Positions 18,905-27,164 of a DNA stretch of 64,000 nt are shown piece by piece. The stretch is from the NCBI RefSeq assembly GCF_029210485.1, contig NZ_JARGET010000038.1:62001-126000 (forward strand). The letters are read 5' to 3'. Positions within the stretch are counted from its first letter, which is position 1; the number at the start of each line of letters is the position of its first letter. Source of the stretch: Hoeflea sp. YIM 152468. Its GTDB lineage: Bacteria; Pseudomonadota; Alphaproteobacteria; Rhizobiales; Rhizobiaceae. Below the pieces are notes generated by a model. It was not told where the DNA came from. It saw nothing but the letters and a program-made list of their open reading frames with translations, and did not search any database. A program made the translations under genes and the position numbers.

Positions 18905-20418
18905 ACCCCCATTCTCTCGACTTGTGCTTTCTCGGAACGCAGTTTTCCCTGTCGCCAGATAGTCAGACCGACGAGTCCGATGACGATCGCCACCAAAGTG
19001 AGTGCGACCGGATTGATCATGAACGGTTCGAACGACCCGCGGCTTCGCGTCAGCGCCTGTCGCAACGCCTCTTCAAAAGAAGGCGTAATGATGAAAGCAA
19101 TCAGCAAAGGTGCGACCGGTACGTTCGTGCGGTTGAAGATGAACCCCAGGATGCCTGCGGCGAGCATGACGTAGACGTCCAGAACGTTGTTCCGGGCCAC
19201 GTAGCTGCCGGCCACGCAAACCAGTGCGACGCAGGGCATGAGATAGATTTTGGGGATCCGCAGGGTCAGGGACAGCATGCGCATCGCCGGGTACCCGATC
19301 AGCCCCATCAGAAGCGTGGAGCCCAGCAGTGCGAAATAGATCGTGTAGACGATATCGGGCGAGTTGACGAAGATCAGCGGCCCGGGGCTGACACCTTGCA
19401 GAACCAGCGCGCCCAGCAGGATGGCCGTGACGGCGTCACCCGGAATGCCAAGCGCCAAAGTCGGAATGAACGTCGCGCCGACGACTGCGTTGTTGGCGCT
19501 TTCGGATGCAATCACCCCCCGTGGATCGCCGTTGCCAAAGTTCCCCTTGCTACCTGCTGAGCGCTTGGCATCAGCATAGGCCAGAAACGAGGCAATTGTG
19601 GCGCCGATGCCCGGCAGGATGCCGATCGCCGATCCGATGGCAGATGCGCGTGTCATTGGCACGATGTTGCCGAGGATCTCACGAAGCGAGATCCGGTTGG
19701 CGGCGCGGTCTTCGCCCGACAAATCCACCTTGCCGAGAGACTGGGAGAAACCGCGCGTGGCCTCCTCGATGATCTCGGCGACGGCAAAGAGCCCGACCAG
19801 TAGCGGCACATAGGTGAGTCCGTCCATCAGCGCGGTCGAGCCAAAGGTAAAGCGCGGAATGCCCAGCATGGGATCGCTGCCCACCGTTGCCAGAACCATT
19901 CCCAGCGCTGCCGAGAACAGTCCCTTGACCAGCGAATTTCCCGACAGGATGCCGATCACCAGAAAGGTGAAGAACAGTAACGAGGCAATCTCGACCGGGC
20001 CGAAGCCGAGCGCGAAGCTGGCCAGTTGTGGCGCGAGCAAGATCAGCAAACCGATCGAGAACACAGCCCCGAAAACAGAACTGATGAGAGACAGGCGGAG
20101 CGCCTTGGTCGACAGTCCCTGTTGCGCCATCGGATAGCCGTCAAAAATCGTGGCGGCAGAGGCCGGTGTGCCGGGCGCGTTGAGCAGGATTGCCGAAACC
20201 GATCCGCCGAATATGCCCGCGCCGTAAAGGCCAATCAGCATCACCATCGCCTGGTCGGTTGGCATGAAGATCGTCAGGGGGACCGCCAGGGCGACCGCGA
20301 TATTGACCGACAAGCCCGGGATCGCCCCGATAATCAGTCCGATGACCACTGACAGCACAAGGGTCAGAAAAGTCGCGGGCTCAGCGAACCCGTAGAGAGC
20401 TTGGAAAAGCGGATCCAT
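18901..20418 (-). CDS. tctA: Tripartite tricarboxylate transporter, large permease TctA
   Basis: 505 residues, about 11-12 membrane segments. Family features are the early PGLSVNIAVALAVPLT-like stretch and the conserved GxYGAGxFGGSVSAILLNAPGTP region around residues 65-85. It forms the inner-membrane channel with TctB and is fed by the periplasmic TctC. These systems import carboxylates such as citrate or tartrate; the substrate here is unknown. Confidence 0.93.
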   Translation of the reverse strand: MDPLFQALYGFAEPATFLTLVLSVVIGLIIGAIPGLSVNIAVALAVPLTIFMPTDQAMVMLIGLYGAGIFGGSVSAILLNAPGTPASAATIFDGYPMAQQGLSTKALRLSLISSVFGAVFSIGLLILLAPQLASFALGFGPVEIASLLFFTFLVIGILSGNSLVKGLFSAALGMVLATVGSDPMLGIPRFTFGSTALMDGLTYVPLLVGLFAVAEIIEEATRGFSQSLGKVDLSGEDRAANRISLREILGNIVPMTRASAIGSAIGILPGIGATIASFLAYADAKRSAGSKGNFGNGDPRGVIASESANNAVVGATFIPTLALGIPGDAVTAILLGALVLQGVSPGPLIFVNSPDIVYTIYFALLGSTLLMGLIGYPAMRMLSLTLRIPKIYLMPCVALVCVAGSYVARNNVLDVYVMLAAGILGFIFNRTNVPVAPLLIAFIITPSFEEALRQALTRSRGSFEPFMINPVALTLVAIVIGLVGLTIWRQGKLRSEKAQVERMGV

Positions 20419-20436
20419 ATCCAGCCTCCGGAATAG

Positions 20437-20895
20437 TCAGAAAAATGAGGCGCCAGGGAGCGGAACCAGGAAAATTTTGCGCAGCAGGGCATCGACCAGG
20501 ATCGGCAGACCGAGCGCCAGACTGGCTGCCACAAGCCAGTTCTTGGCGCGATATATCAGGAAAATGGCGGCCAGAAACAGGATGGAGGCCGGCAGGAAGC
20601 CGATGGTTGAAAGGCCCAGGGCATAAGCGCCGAACAGGCCGATCTGAAGAAGACCCATTCCAATTCCGGCTGTGAAGGCGCCAGCTTCTCCCGGCACGGG
20701 GCGATCTGTGAACAGCATCACCACGCCAAACAATAGCACCATGGCCCCGGCGAAGGTCGGTAGGGCCGATGGCCCTACCGAATAAAAACCGCCGCCCATA
20801 CTGGCCTGCTGCTGGTTGAGCTCCGGCACCATTACCGTCAGAAAGACGATGGATGCGACCACAAAGACCAGTGCGAGCGTTCGGTTCGCGGTCAT
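20437..20895 (-). CDS. tctB: Tripartite tricarboxylate transporter, small permease TctB
   Basis: 152 residues with four predicted membrane segments, typical of TctB. The start at 20895 (MTANRTLALVFVVAS) is preferred because it follows the tctC stop by four bases; a longer reading would run into tctC. Gene order tctC-tctB-tctA is the usual one. Confidence 0.87.
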   Translation of the reverse strand: MTANRTLALVFVVASIVFLTVMVPELNQQQASMGGGFYSVGPSALPTFAGAMVLLFGVVMLFTDRPVPGEAGAFTAGIGMGLLQIGLFGAYALGLSTIGFLPASILFLAAIFLIYRAKNWLVAASLALGLPILVDALLRKIFLVPLPGASFF

Positions 20896-20899
20896 GTGC

Positions 20900-21856
20900 T
20901 TACTCGGTTGCCGGAGTGCCGGTGGCAAGTGCATCAGCCACCGCGTCCGACATCGAACGCATCGCCTGTTCGAAGTCTTCGCCAGTCAGGAAACTTGGCG
21001 TGATATTGCTGCGCGCAGCGACCGTCGTAAAGGCGTCCGATTCCATCGCTTTGGCGAACCGCTCCTGCAGATAGGCAACCGCCGCATCCGGGGTGCCTGC
21101 GGGCGCGACGAGACCCTTCATGTTTTCCAGATTGACGTTGTAGCCGAGCTCGCTCAACGAAGACACCTCAGGGATCTGATCGGCGCGATCAGATGTTGTC
21201 GCAAGCACGTTGATCGTACCGGCATCCAGTTGCGCGCGAGCATCGCCGGGCGTGATGATCGTCAAATCCACATGCCCCCCCAGCAGGGCGGCAAGCGCCG
21301 GCGATCCACCCTGGTAAGGGACGTGAACCATGTCGATCCCCGCTTCCTTTCCAAAAACCAGGAACGCGGAGTGCAGAATGCCCGCTGGACCAGACGACCC
21401 ATAGGCCAGTGTGCCGGGGTTCTGCTTGGCGCGCTCCACAACCGCGTCGATGCTGTCCAGTCCACTGCCGGCCTTGCTCACGATCACCATGTGCTCGCGG
21501 TTGACGCGGACGACACCCCGGAAATCATCAAGGCTATACTGGGTTTGGCGGTGATGTGGCACCGAGGTGCTTTCGCTGCCACCGGCAACCAGCAGTGTGT
21601 AGCCGTCAGGCGCGGCCTTGGCGACCATTTCCGCTGCGAGTGTCCCCGAGGCTCCGGGGCGATTCTCAACCACCAGCGGGACGGGGAACAGTTCCTGTGC
21701 AGCCGATGCTATCAGGCGCGCGGTCTGGTCCGTCCCGCCACCGGGCGCAAAGCCGACAACGATCCGGATCGGTTTTTCCGGCGTCCAATCCTGTGCGGCG
21801 GCTGGCGCAGCAGCGACCAGACCGACCGCAATTATAAGCCCCTTGAAGATATTCAT
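20900..21856 (-). CDS. tctC: Tripartite tricarboxylate transporter substrate-binding protein TctC
   Basis: 318 residues. Sec signal peptide MNIFKGLIIAVGLVAAAPAAA, cleavage near AAA-QDW at about 22. The mature part shows Bug/TctC marks: WTPEKPIRIVVGFAPGGGTD, VVENRPGASG and PYQGGSPAL. It binds a carboxylate in the periplasm for TctAB. A GGGAGG ribosome site precedes the ATG. Confidence 0.93.
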   Translation of the reverse strand: MNIFKGLIIAVGLVAAAPAAAQDWTPEKPIRIVVGFAPGGGTDQTARLIASAAQELFPVPLVVENRPGASGTLAAEMVAKAAPDGYTLLVAGGSESTSVPHHRQTQYSLDDFRGVVRVNREHMVIVSKAGSGLDSIDAVVERAKQNPGTLAYGSSGPAGILHSAFLVFGKEAGIDMVHVPYQGGSPALAALLGGHVDLTIITPGDARAQLDAGTINVLATTSDRADQIPEVSSLSELGYNVNLENMKGLVAPAGTPDAAVAYLQERFAKAMESDAFTTVAARSNITPSFLTGEDFEQAMRSMSDAVADALATGTPATE

Positions 21857-21937
21857 GGTTTCCTCCCTTGAATTTTGAATTTGTGACGGTTCAACCTACC
21901 GACCGCCGTTTGTGTTCTGCGCGGCTGGCGATAGAGC

Positions 21938-22609
21938 TCAGACCCCCGCGCACCCTTTCGCCTTGAGCGTTTCGTCAACCCAAGAACGATCCCAAGTGGA
22001 TTGCAGGATCGCCTTCTGAATGTCGCGCTCCTTGTCCTCCTGGACACGGGCGAGCTCGAGAATGCGCGCTGCATCGGCCTTTGGGACGCACACAACGCCA
22101 TCCATGTCGCCGACGATGATATCGCCGGGCTCAATGAGCATGCCGTCGAGCGAGATCGCAACATTCACCTCACCGGGGCCATCCTTGTAGGGGCCACGAT
22201 GGCTGACTCCGGCACCATAGACCGGGAATGTGTCCGCGCTGATTACATCCATGTCCCGGACCGCGCCATTGACCACGAAACCAACGCAGCCCCGTGAACG
22301 GGCATGGGAAATGATGAGCTCCCCGATCAAGGCGTTGGTGAGATCTCCACCCGCATCCACGACGATCACATCACCGGGCTGAACCATGTCAGCGGCCTTG
22401 TGGATCATAAGATTGTCGCCCGGGCGGGTCTTTACGGTCACCGCCGTGCCGGCCAGCGATCCCTCGCGGTGCATCGGACGGACGGCTGGACCTGCCGCCA
22501 CCATGCGGCTCATATTGTCGCTGATGATCGCCGTTGGAAGAGTCGAAAACGCCTCGACAATAGAGGCCTCAGCCCGTTCGTGTCCATGAGTTATACGGAA
22601 TCCATTCAC
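21938..22609 (-). CDS. RraA-like / HMG-aldolase family protein
   Basis: 223 residues of the RraA fold. It resembles 4-hydroxy-4-methyl-2-oxoglutarate / 4-carboxy-4-hydroxy-2-oxoadipate aldolases: NMSRMVAAGPAVRPM, GDVIVVDAGGD, and the GAVRD pair that binds substrate and metal. In aldolases the Arg-Asp pair is usually followed two residues later by an acidic residue; here the sequence continues MDVISAD, so that position looks changed and aldolase activity is uncertain. It is the first gene of the operon with tctCBA and three dehydrogenases, probably acting on the imported acid. Confidence 0.8.
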   Translation of the reverse strand: MNGFRITHGHERAEASIVEAFSTLPTAIISDNMSRMVAAGPAVRPMHREGSLAGTAVTVKTRPGDNLMIHKAADMVQPGDVIVVDAGGDLTNALIGELIISHARSRGCVGFVVNGAVRDMDVISADTFPVYGAGVSHRGPYKDGPGEVNVAISLDGMLIEPGDIIVGDMDGVVCVPKADAARILELARVQEDKERDIQKAILQSTWDRSWVDETLKAKGCAGV

Positions 22610-22714
22610 TGCGCCGCGCCTCCTTCAGCTGTTGTCCTGCATATTTGTTGCAAAAAAGTTCCTATGCTGTCTAATGCTAAATGGGACCGGAATAATGCCG
22701 TATGGATATAACTG

Positions 22715-23620
22715 ATGACTCTCGAACTGCGCCTTATCCGAAGCTTTGTATGCCTGTCAGAAGAGTTGAATTTCTCGCGAGCGGCTGAACGGCTGCATAT
22801 CGCGCAGCCCGCGCTGAGCCGCCAGATCATGGCGCTTGAGGCGACATTGGGGGTTCAATTGCTTCACCGCACCAAACGAAAGGTCGAATTGACCGCCGCC
22901 GGGACGGCCTTTCGCAATCGTTGTTGCCGGCTGCTTTTGGACGTGATGGAAGCTGAACACGAGGCCCGGCGCGTCGCCGCGGGCCAAGAGGGTGCGCTGG
23001 CTATCAGCTTTATCAATTCCTCGACCTACGGGATGCTGCCCCCGATCCTCAATGCCTTCCGGACCCGATTTCCCCGCGTAGAACTCAAGCTCTTCGAGAT
23101 GACAATTTCCGAACAGATACAGGCATTGCGGGTGGGAGAGGTGGATATCGGATTGTTGCGCCCCCCTATTTCGGACAACGCCCTTATGTCGAGGCCGATT
23201 GGAACGCAACAGTTCATCGTCGCGTTGCCGAGATCACACCCGTATGCGCAGGTCGGGCGCATCTCGCTCAGCGCCCTGAAGAACGATCCGTTTGTCGTAT
23301 TCGAGCGGCAACAGAGTTCGTTGTTCTACTCGCGGATCAATGCAATGTGCGAAGCTGCGGGCTTTGTTCCCATGGTCAGCCAGAAGGCAACACAAATTCA
23401 TACAGTTGTCGGTCTTGTCGGCGCAGGGATGGGCGTGTCGATCGTGCCTGACGTCGCGAAAAACCTACAGCTTCCGACCGTCTCTTTCGCTCAGATCGAA
23501 GACAATCCTGCGGGTGTCGATGTATGCCTGGCTTGGCGAAAGGACAGCACCTTGCCGACTTTACCTGCTTTTGCCGAAATCGCCGCAACCGCGGGGCGCG
23601 AATACCTTGCCGGCTCCTGA
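22715..23620 (+). CDS. LysR-family transcriptional regulator
   Basis: 301 residues. The N-terminal LysR helix-turn-helix is ELNFSRAAERLHIAQPALSR followed by LGVQLLHRTKR; the C-terminus is the periplasmic-binding-like effector domain, closest to the BenM/CatR branch by its pattern. It is divergent from the RraA-tct operon (105 bases between starts), so it most likely controls that operon and responds to the imported acid or a product. Confidence 0.9.
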   Translation: MTLELRLIRSFVCLSEELNFSRAAERLHIAQPALSRQIMALEATLGVQLLHRTKRKVELTAAGTAFRNRCCRLLLDVMEAEHEARRVAAGQEGALAISFINSSTYGMLPPILNAFRTRFPRVELKLFEMTISEQIQALRVGEVDIGLLRPPISDNALMSRPIGTQQFIVALPRSHPYAQVGRISLSALKNDPFVVFERQQSSLFYSRINAMCEAAGFVPMVSQKATQIHTVVGLVGAGMGVSIVPDVAKNLQLPTVSFAQIEDNPAGVDVCLAWRKDSTLPTLPAFAEIAATAGREYLAGS

Positions 23621-23719
23621 GCGCGAGGCCAACACCGGTCCTGGATGCTCCAAATTCGCAGCCAGCCTTGATAGTAGACATGGCGCTGCGCACTGGATGC
23701 AAACAGGCATCAGCCGCGA

Positions 23720-23760
23720 AAGCGCGTCGCATCACACCGGTTCCGGGTGACGCGCTTTTT
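23720..23760 (+). terminator. Hairpin with T-tract after the LysR gene
   Basis: AAGCGCGTC (23720-23728) pairs with GACGCGCTT (23749-23757); the right arm runs into TTTTT. The internal ACACCGG/CCGGGT can extend pairing. It can terminate the LysR transcript, but the same arms also form the left half of a composite rhizobial repeat, so it may be repeat-derived. Confidence 0.6.
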
Positions 23761-23763
23761 GGC

Positions 23764-23820
23764 TCTTTGTTTATGCATGTCGTTGTCGCAAAACCGCTGC
23801 ACACTTTTGCGCGACATGCA
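23764..23820 (+). repeat. Dispersed palindromic intergenic repeat, copy A
   Basis: TGCATGTCG (from 23774) and CGACATGCA (to 23820) are exact inverted arms, with inner CGCAAAA and TTTTGCG also complementary, preceded by CTTTGTTTA. I recognise this from memory as an abundant intergenic repeat of Rhizobiales, here joined to the GCGCGTC/GACGCGC hairpin. Related copies occur at 24157, 52991, 54468 and 63918. Confidence 0.75.
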
Positions 23821-24156
23821 TCAGCCGCTAGCAGCGATCCAAACTCAGGCCTGCGGCGTCTCGCAGCAGCGGGCCGCCTTGGGCTTGGAGATTATTGTTG
23901 CTGCCAAAGCTCCATGCCGTCACGGCGGCAAAAGAAGCACCTGACTACTCAGCCGTCGCAACTTGTAATCCGTCGCAACAATGTGCGGGGAACACGATTC
24001 ACGTCACCGGGACATCAAGCCGATCCGCAGTGCCGTGCGGGCACCTGGAACTGGTCATCTCAAGTTGTCCTGCCGCGATTCTGCAGTCTGGCTCCTGACC
24101 TTCTATTGCCGATACGCTCATGCGCATCCATCTGGGGCGCAAAGGACGCTGCATCT

Positions 24157-24218
24157 GTTTGAGCCGATGCATGCACGCGTTGTCGTCCAAATCAATCCAT
24201 CTGAACGCGACAGGCATG
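24157..24218 (+). repeat. Dispersed palindromic intergenic repeat, copy B
   Basis: GTTTGA, then TGCATG at 24168, GTCGTCCAAATCAA in the middle and GAACGCGACA near the end. It shares the order TTTGA - GCATG - GTCGTCCAAA - GAACGCGACA - GC with the copies at 52991 and 63918. Confidence 0.65.
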
Positions 24219-24270
24219 AATCCCGGTGGGGGCATCGCAAGTCAGGATGGTCGCGGAGGGATTGTACGGA

Positions 24271-24301
24271 GCTGGCGCAGGGGCCGGAAGATTGCGCCAG
24301 C
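24271..24301 (-). terminator. Stem-loop just past the SDR gene
   Basis: GCTGGCGCA (24271-24279) and TGCGCCAGC (24293-24301) are exact complements with a 13-base loop, 6 bases beyond the SDR stop. There is no T-tract on the minus strand, so it is a likely 3'-end stem or weak terminator. Confidence 0.5.
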
Positions 24302-24306
24302 AGATA

Positions 24307-25104
24307 TCAGTGCGCCTCCTCGATCGGCCAGTTCAGGCCTGCCGAAATCCCGCCGTCAATGCGAATGATCTGGCCGGTCAGAAACCCGGCAGCCGGTGAC
24401 GCCAAGAAAATTGCAGCCCCCACCAGGTCTTCAACTGTGCCCATACGCCGCAAGGGCGTGACGGTATCGTGCCAGGCACGCAGCTTGGGGGAAGACCAGA
24501 GCTTCTCGGTCAGCTCTGTCAGGATGAATCCCGGCGCCACCGCGTTCACCCGCACGCCATGCTTTCCCCATTCCATCGCCAGCGTACGGGTCATGCTGGA
24601 CAGCCCCGATTTCGACATGCTGTAGGGGGCAATCTGGGACAACGCCGCGTGGGTCGACAGGCTGTCGATATTGATCTGACTGCCGCCGCCTTGCTGCACC
24701 ATCTGCCTGCCGACAGCTTGCGCCATGAAGAAGGCACCGCGCAGATTGGTGGCCATGATCTCGTCATACTCCGCCGCTGTGTAATCGAGCGCCGGCATAC
24801 GCTTGTTGACACCGGCGCAATTGATCAACGTGTCGATTCCGCCGCAGTCTTTTGCCACTGCGTCAACACAGGCGGCGATCGCTTCGGGAACCGCCACGTC
24901 GCAGCTGTGATAGCGCATGGCAAACGGCGTGGGTTGCGCGGCTTCACAGATCGCTGCAAGTGTGGCTTCGTTTCGGCCCGATATGATCACGCGGGCCCCC
25001 TCGCGGGCAAAAGCCTCTGCCATGGCCAAGCCGATGCCCCGGCTTCCCCCGGAAACCAGAACCGTGGTGCCTGATACGTCGAAGCGGTTGCGCGTCATGT
25101 CCAT
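24307..25104 (-). CDS. SDR-family NAD(P)-dependent oxidoreductase
   Basis: 265 residues, classical short-chain dehydrogenase. The cofactor motif SGGSRGIG lies near residue 19 (TGxxxGxG with S for T), NCAGVNKR carries the NAG block, and the active-site Tyr and Lys are in YSMSK. C-terminal RMGTVEDLVGAAIFLASPAAGFLTG is typical of gluconate 5-dehydrogenase and sugar or ketoacyl reductases. It lies 20 bases after the GntR gene, so the two are probably co-transcribed. Substrate unknown; a polyol or sugar acid fits the neighbouring TRAP system. Confidence 0.87.
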   Translation of the reverse strand: MDMTRNRFDVSGTTVLVSGGSRGIGLAMAEAFAREGARVIISGRNEATLAAICEAAQPTPFAMRYHSCDVAVPEAIAACVDAVAKDCGGIDTLINCAGVNKRMPALDYTAAEYDEIMATNLRGAFFMAQAVGRQMVQQGGGSQINIDSLSTHAALSQIAPYSMSKSGLSSMTRTLAMEWGKHGVRVNAVAPGFILTELTEKLWSSPKLRAWHDTVTPLRRMGTVEDLVGAAIFLASPAAGFLTGQIIRIDGGISAGLNWPIEEAH

Positions 25105-25124
25105 TCTCCAAACCGGGCCCAGGC

Positions 25125-25859
25125 TTATCCAACCGTGGACGAATGCCCGCTCTCACCGGATAGAAGGTTGTTTTCGGTTTCCTCGCGGGCGAATGCGACC
25201 CTGACATTGTCGATCGCCAGACGCAGATGTTGCCTCATCGCCGATGACACCAGTTCCTTGTCACGCCGCCGCAGGCCCTCGACAATGCGACCGTGATCGA
25301 TCATCGCCATCTCACGCGCGCTGCGGCGCCGCGCCGAAAGAAACCGAGCCCGCCACAGCCGGGCATGAAACTGCTTGTGGGTCTTGATCAGCGGCAGGTT
25401 CTTGGTTGAAGCGACGATCGCTTCGTGAAACCCCATATCGATCTTGAAGAACTCGACCGGATCCGGATTGTCCATCATCTCGAGCATGGTCTGGTGCATT
25501 GCCTCGATCTCTTCGATCTCTTCCTCTGTCGCCTCTTCACAGGAACACTCACCTGCCAGCGCCTCCAGAGCCGACTGCACCAGCAGAAGGTGGGTCACCT
25601 CAAGCAGCGACGGTTTCGCGACCATCGGAGTCCTGGCCGGCGCCATCTCGATCAGCCCCTCCACCTCCAGCATCAGCAGGGCTTCGCGCAAGGGGGTGCG
25701 GCTGACGGCCAGAGCTGCGGAGGTCTCGCGTTCAGGAATGGTGTCACCGGGCTTGAGATCCCCCAACAGGATCTGCTCGCGCAGAATGTCGGCAACCTGT
25801 TCGCCCAGGCTTTGGCGCGCAATCGCCGTCAATTTTGAGGAAGGTTTTCTAACTGGCAC
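25125..25859 (-). CDS. GntR-family regulator, FadR/FCD subfamily
   Basis: 244 residues. The winged helix-turn-helix occupies about 15-80 (LGEQVADILREQILLGDLKPGDTIPE, SRTPLREALLMLEVEGLI). The C-terminal all-helical FCD ligand domain has metal-site candidates in FHEAI and the late MRQH. It is divergent from the TRAP operon with a TTGGTATACCAA palindrome in between, so it likely represses or activates that operon and its own SDR operon. Confidence 0.9.
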   Translation of the reverse strand: MPVRKPSSKLTAIARQSLGEQVADILREQILLGDLKPGDTIPERETSAALAVSRTPLREALLMLEVEGLIEMAPARTPMVAKPSLLEVTHLLLVQSALEALAGECSCEEATEEEIEEIEAMHQTMLEMMDNPDPVEFFKIDMGFHEAIVASTKNLPLIKTHKQFHARLWRARFLSARRRSAREMAMIDHGRIVEGLRRRDKELVSSAMRQHLRLAIDNVRVAFAREETENNLLSGESGHSSTVG

Positions 25860-25924
25860 GGCTGGTTCTCGCTTGTGGTCTGAGTTTCATCGTCTGACTG
25901 ACCCATAGAAGGTTTATGCCATAT

Positions 25925-25957
25925 TTGGTATACCAAAACTTGACATGCTGGTATAAT
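25925..25957. promoter_or_regulatory. GntR-type operator between GntR gene and TRAP operon
   Basis: TTGGTATACCAA (25925-25936) is a perfect 12-base palindrome; a second CTGGTATAAT half-match lies at 25948-25957. FCD-type GntR proteins commonly bind TGGT-N-ACCA sites. It sits 65 bases before the GntR start and about 120 before dctP. Confidence 0.65.
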
Positions 25958-26058
25958 CTGTATTCATCTTCAGTGCGGCCTGTATTTTCACATGGCTTGG
26001 GAACTACTTCAGGAGAATGCAGAGCGTCGCGACCATAAAATTTTTCTGGGAGGAAAAA

Positions 26059-27069
26059 ATGAAAGTTCTATTGCTTGCCGCCGGCACTGCCGCAGCATTC
26101 CTGGCGTCGAACGCCTACGCCGCAGATTTCAATCTGCGCATGCAGACACAATATGCAGCTGAAACCGTATCGGGAAAGCTTGCACAGGGCTTCATCGACA
26201 ATGTCGAAGCCATGTCTGGCGGCCGGGTGGACATCGAAATGTTCTGGTCCTCTTCCGTCGTTGCCACCGTCGAGGGGTTTGATGCCGCTGCCAGCGGCAT
26301 TCTTGATGGCGAAATGCATGGCGGCGCCTACCAGACCGGCAAAAACCCGGCTTTCCAGTTCGTTGGGGACCCGATGGGCGGCTACGACACGCCGTATGAG
26401 CTTTACAGCTTTTTCTATTTTGGCGGCGGCCAGGAAGCGGCGAACGAGCTTTATGAAGCCCACAACATGCACCTCGTCGGCTGGTGGACGGGCGGACAGG
26501 AATCGCTCTCCTCCTCCAAGGCACTTCGCGGGCCGGAAGACCTCAAGGGCTGGAAGTTCCGGTCGCCGCCGGGACTGGAGACCGAGATCTTCGCCGAACT
26601 GGGCGCGTCCCCGATCGTCATGGACTTCACTGAAGTGTTCACGTCACTCGAAACCGGCATCATCGACGGTGCCGATGCATCCAGCCTCGCCAACAATGTC
26701 GGGCTCGGTCTCTACGATCTGGTGGATCACGCCACTTACCCCGGCTTCCATTCAATGCCGGTCGATCACGTAACCTTCAATCTCGATGTCTGGAACAGCT
26801 TCCCGGACGATATCAAGGCGATCTTCGAGGTCGCAACGCAGGCACTCGCCCTGCAAACCGCCACGACCATCGATGTCGCCAATGCCGAAGCAGCAACCAA
26901 ACTGCGCGCACAAGGTGTCACCCTCTACGATTGGTCGGCCGAAGACCGGGCAGAATTCCGTGCCGGCGCCCAGCGCGCCTGGGATGGCTGGGCGGAGAAA
27001 ACCCCCGAAGCCAAGGCTCTGGTCGAAGCGCATCGCGCCTTCCTGCGCCGCACTGGCAAGATCAAGTAG
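26059..27069 (+). CDS. TRAP transporter substrate-binding protein (DctP type)
   Basis: 336 residues from ATG 26059, which has GGGAGG just upstream and opens a Sec signal peptide (MKVLLLAAGTAAAFLASNAYA, cut about residue 21). An upstream in-frame ATG at 26017 would spoil the signal. The mature part has DctP features, including the LKGWKFRSPPG region with the conserved arginine that pairs with substrate carboxylate. It binds an organic or sugar acid in the periplasm for the DctQM proteins downstream. Confidence 0.92.
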   Translation: MKVLLLAAGTAAAFLASNAYAADFNLRMQTQYAAETVSGKLAQGFIDNVEAMSGGRVDIEMFWSSSVVATVEGFDAAASGILDGEMHGGAYQTGKNPAFQFVGDPMGGYDTPYELYSFFYFGGGQEAANELYEAHNMHLVGWWTGGQESLSSSKALRGPEDLKGWKFRSPPGLETEIFAELGASPIVMDFTEVFTSLETGIIDGADASSLANNVGLGLYDLVDHATYPGFHSMPVDHVTFNLDVWNSFPDDIKAIFEVATQALALQTATTIDVANAEAATKLRAQGVTLYDWSAEDRAEFRAGAQRAWDGWAEKTPEAKALVEAHRAFLRRTGKIK

Positions 27070-27096
27070 GCTCCGGCACGCTTGGACAGGCAAAAT

Positions 27097-27122
27097 GCGG
27101 CGAGCCCTTTGGGGCTCGTCGC
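27097..27122 (+). promoter_or_regulatory. Stem-loop between TRAP binding-protein and permease genes
   Basis: GCGGCGAGCCC (27097-27107) and GGGCTCGTCGC (27112-27122) pair over 11 bp with one G-T, 4-base loop, no T-tract. It is in the 95-base gap, a position that often sets the binding protein to permease ratio. Confidence 0.6.
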
Positions 27123-27164
27123 GTGGCATAATGGTAGCTTCGCAAGGGGTGGGGGCGGCAATCA

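Larger units (their letters stand above)
23621..24306. other. Intergenic stretch of about 690 bases with repeats, no supported gene
   Basis: No reading frame here has family features, a ribosome site or a plausible protein. It holds a hairpin with T-tract (23720-23760), two copies of a dispersed palindromic repeat (23764-23820 and 24157-24218), and a stem-loop beside the SDR stop (24271-24301). It may be a decayed region. Confidence 0.6.

Noticed and set aside
23524-24162. 212-codon frame across the LysR end and intergenic region
   Set aside because: Overlaps the LysR gene and the repeat palindromes and has no protein-family features.
25940-25957. TTGACA and TATAAT close together before the TRAP operon
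   Set aside because: Only 6 bases separate them, too few for a sigma-70 promoter; better read as part of the operator area.
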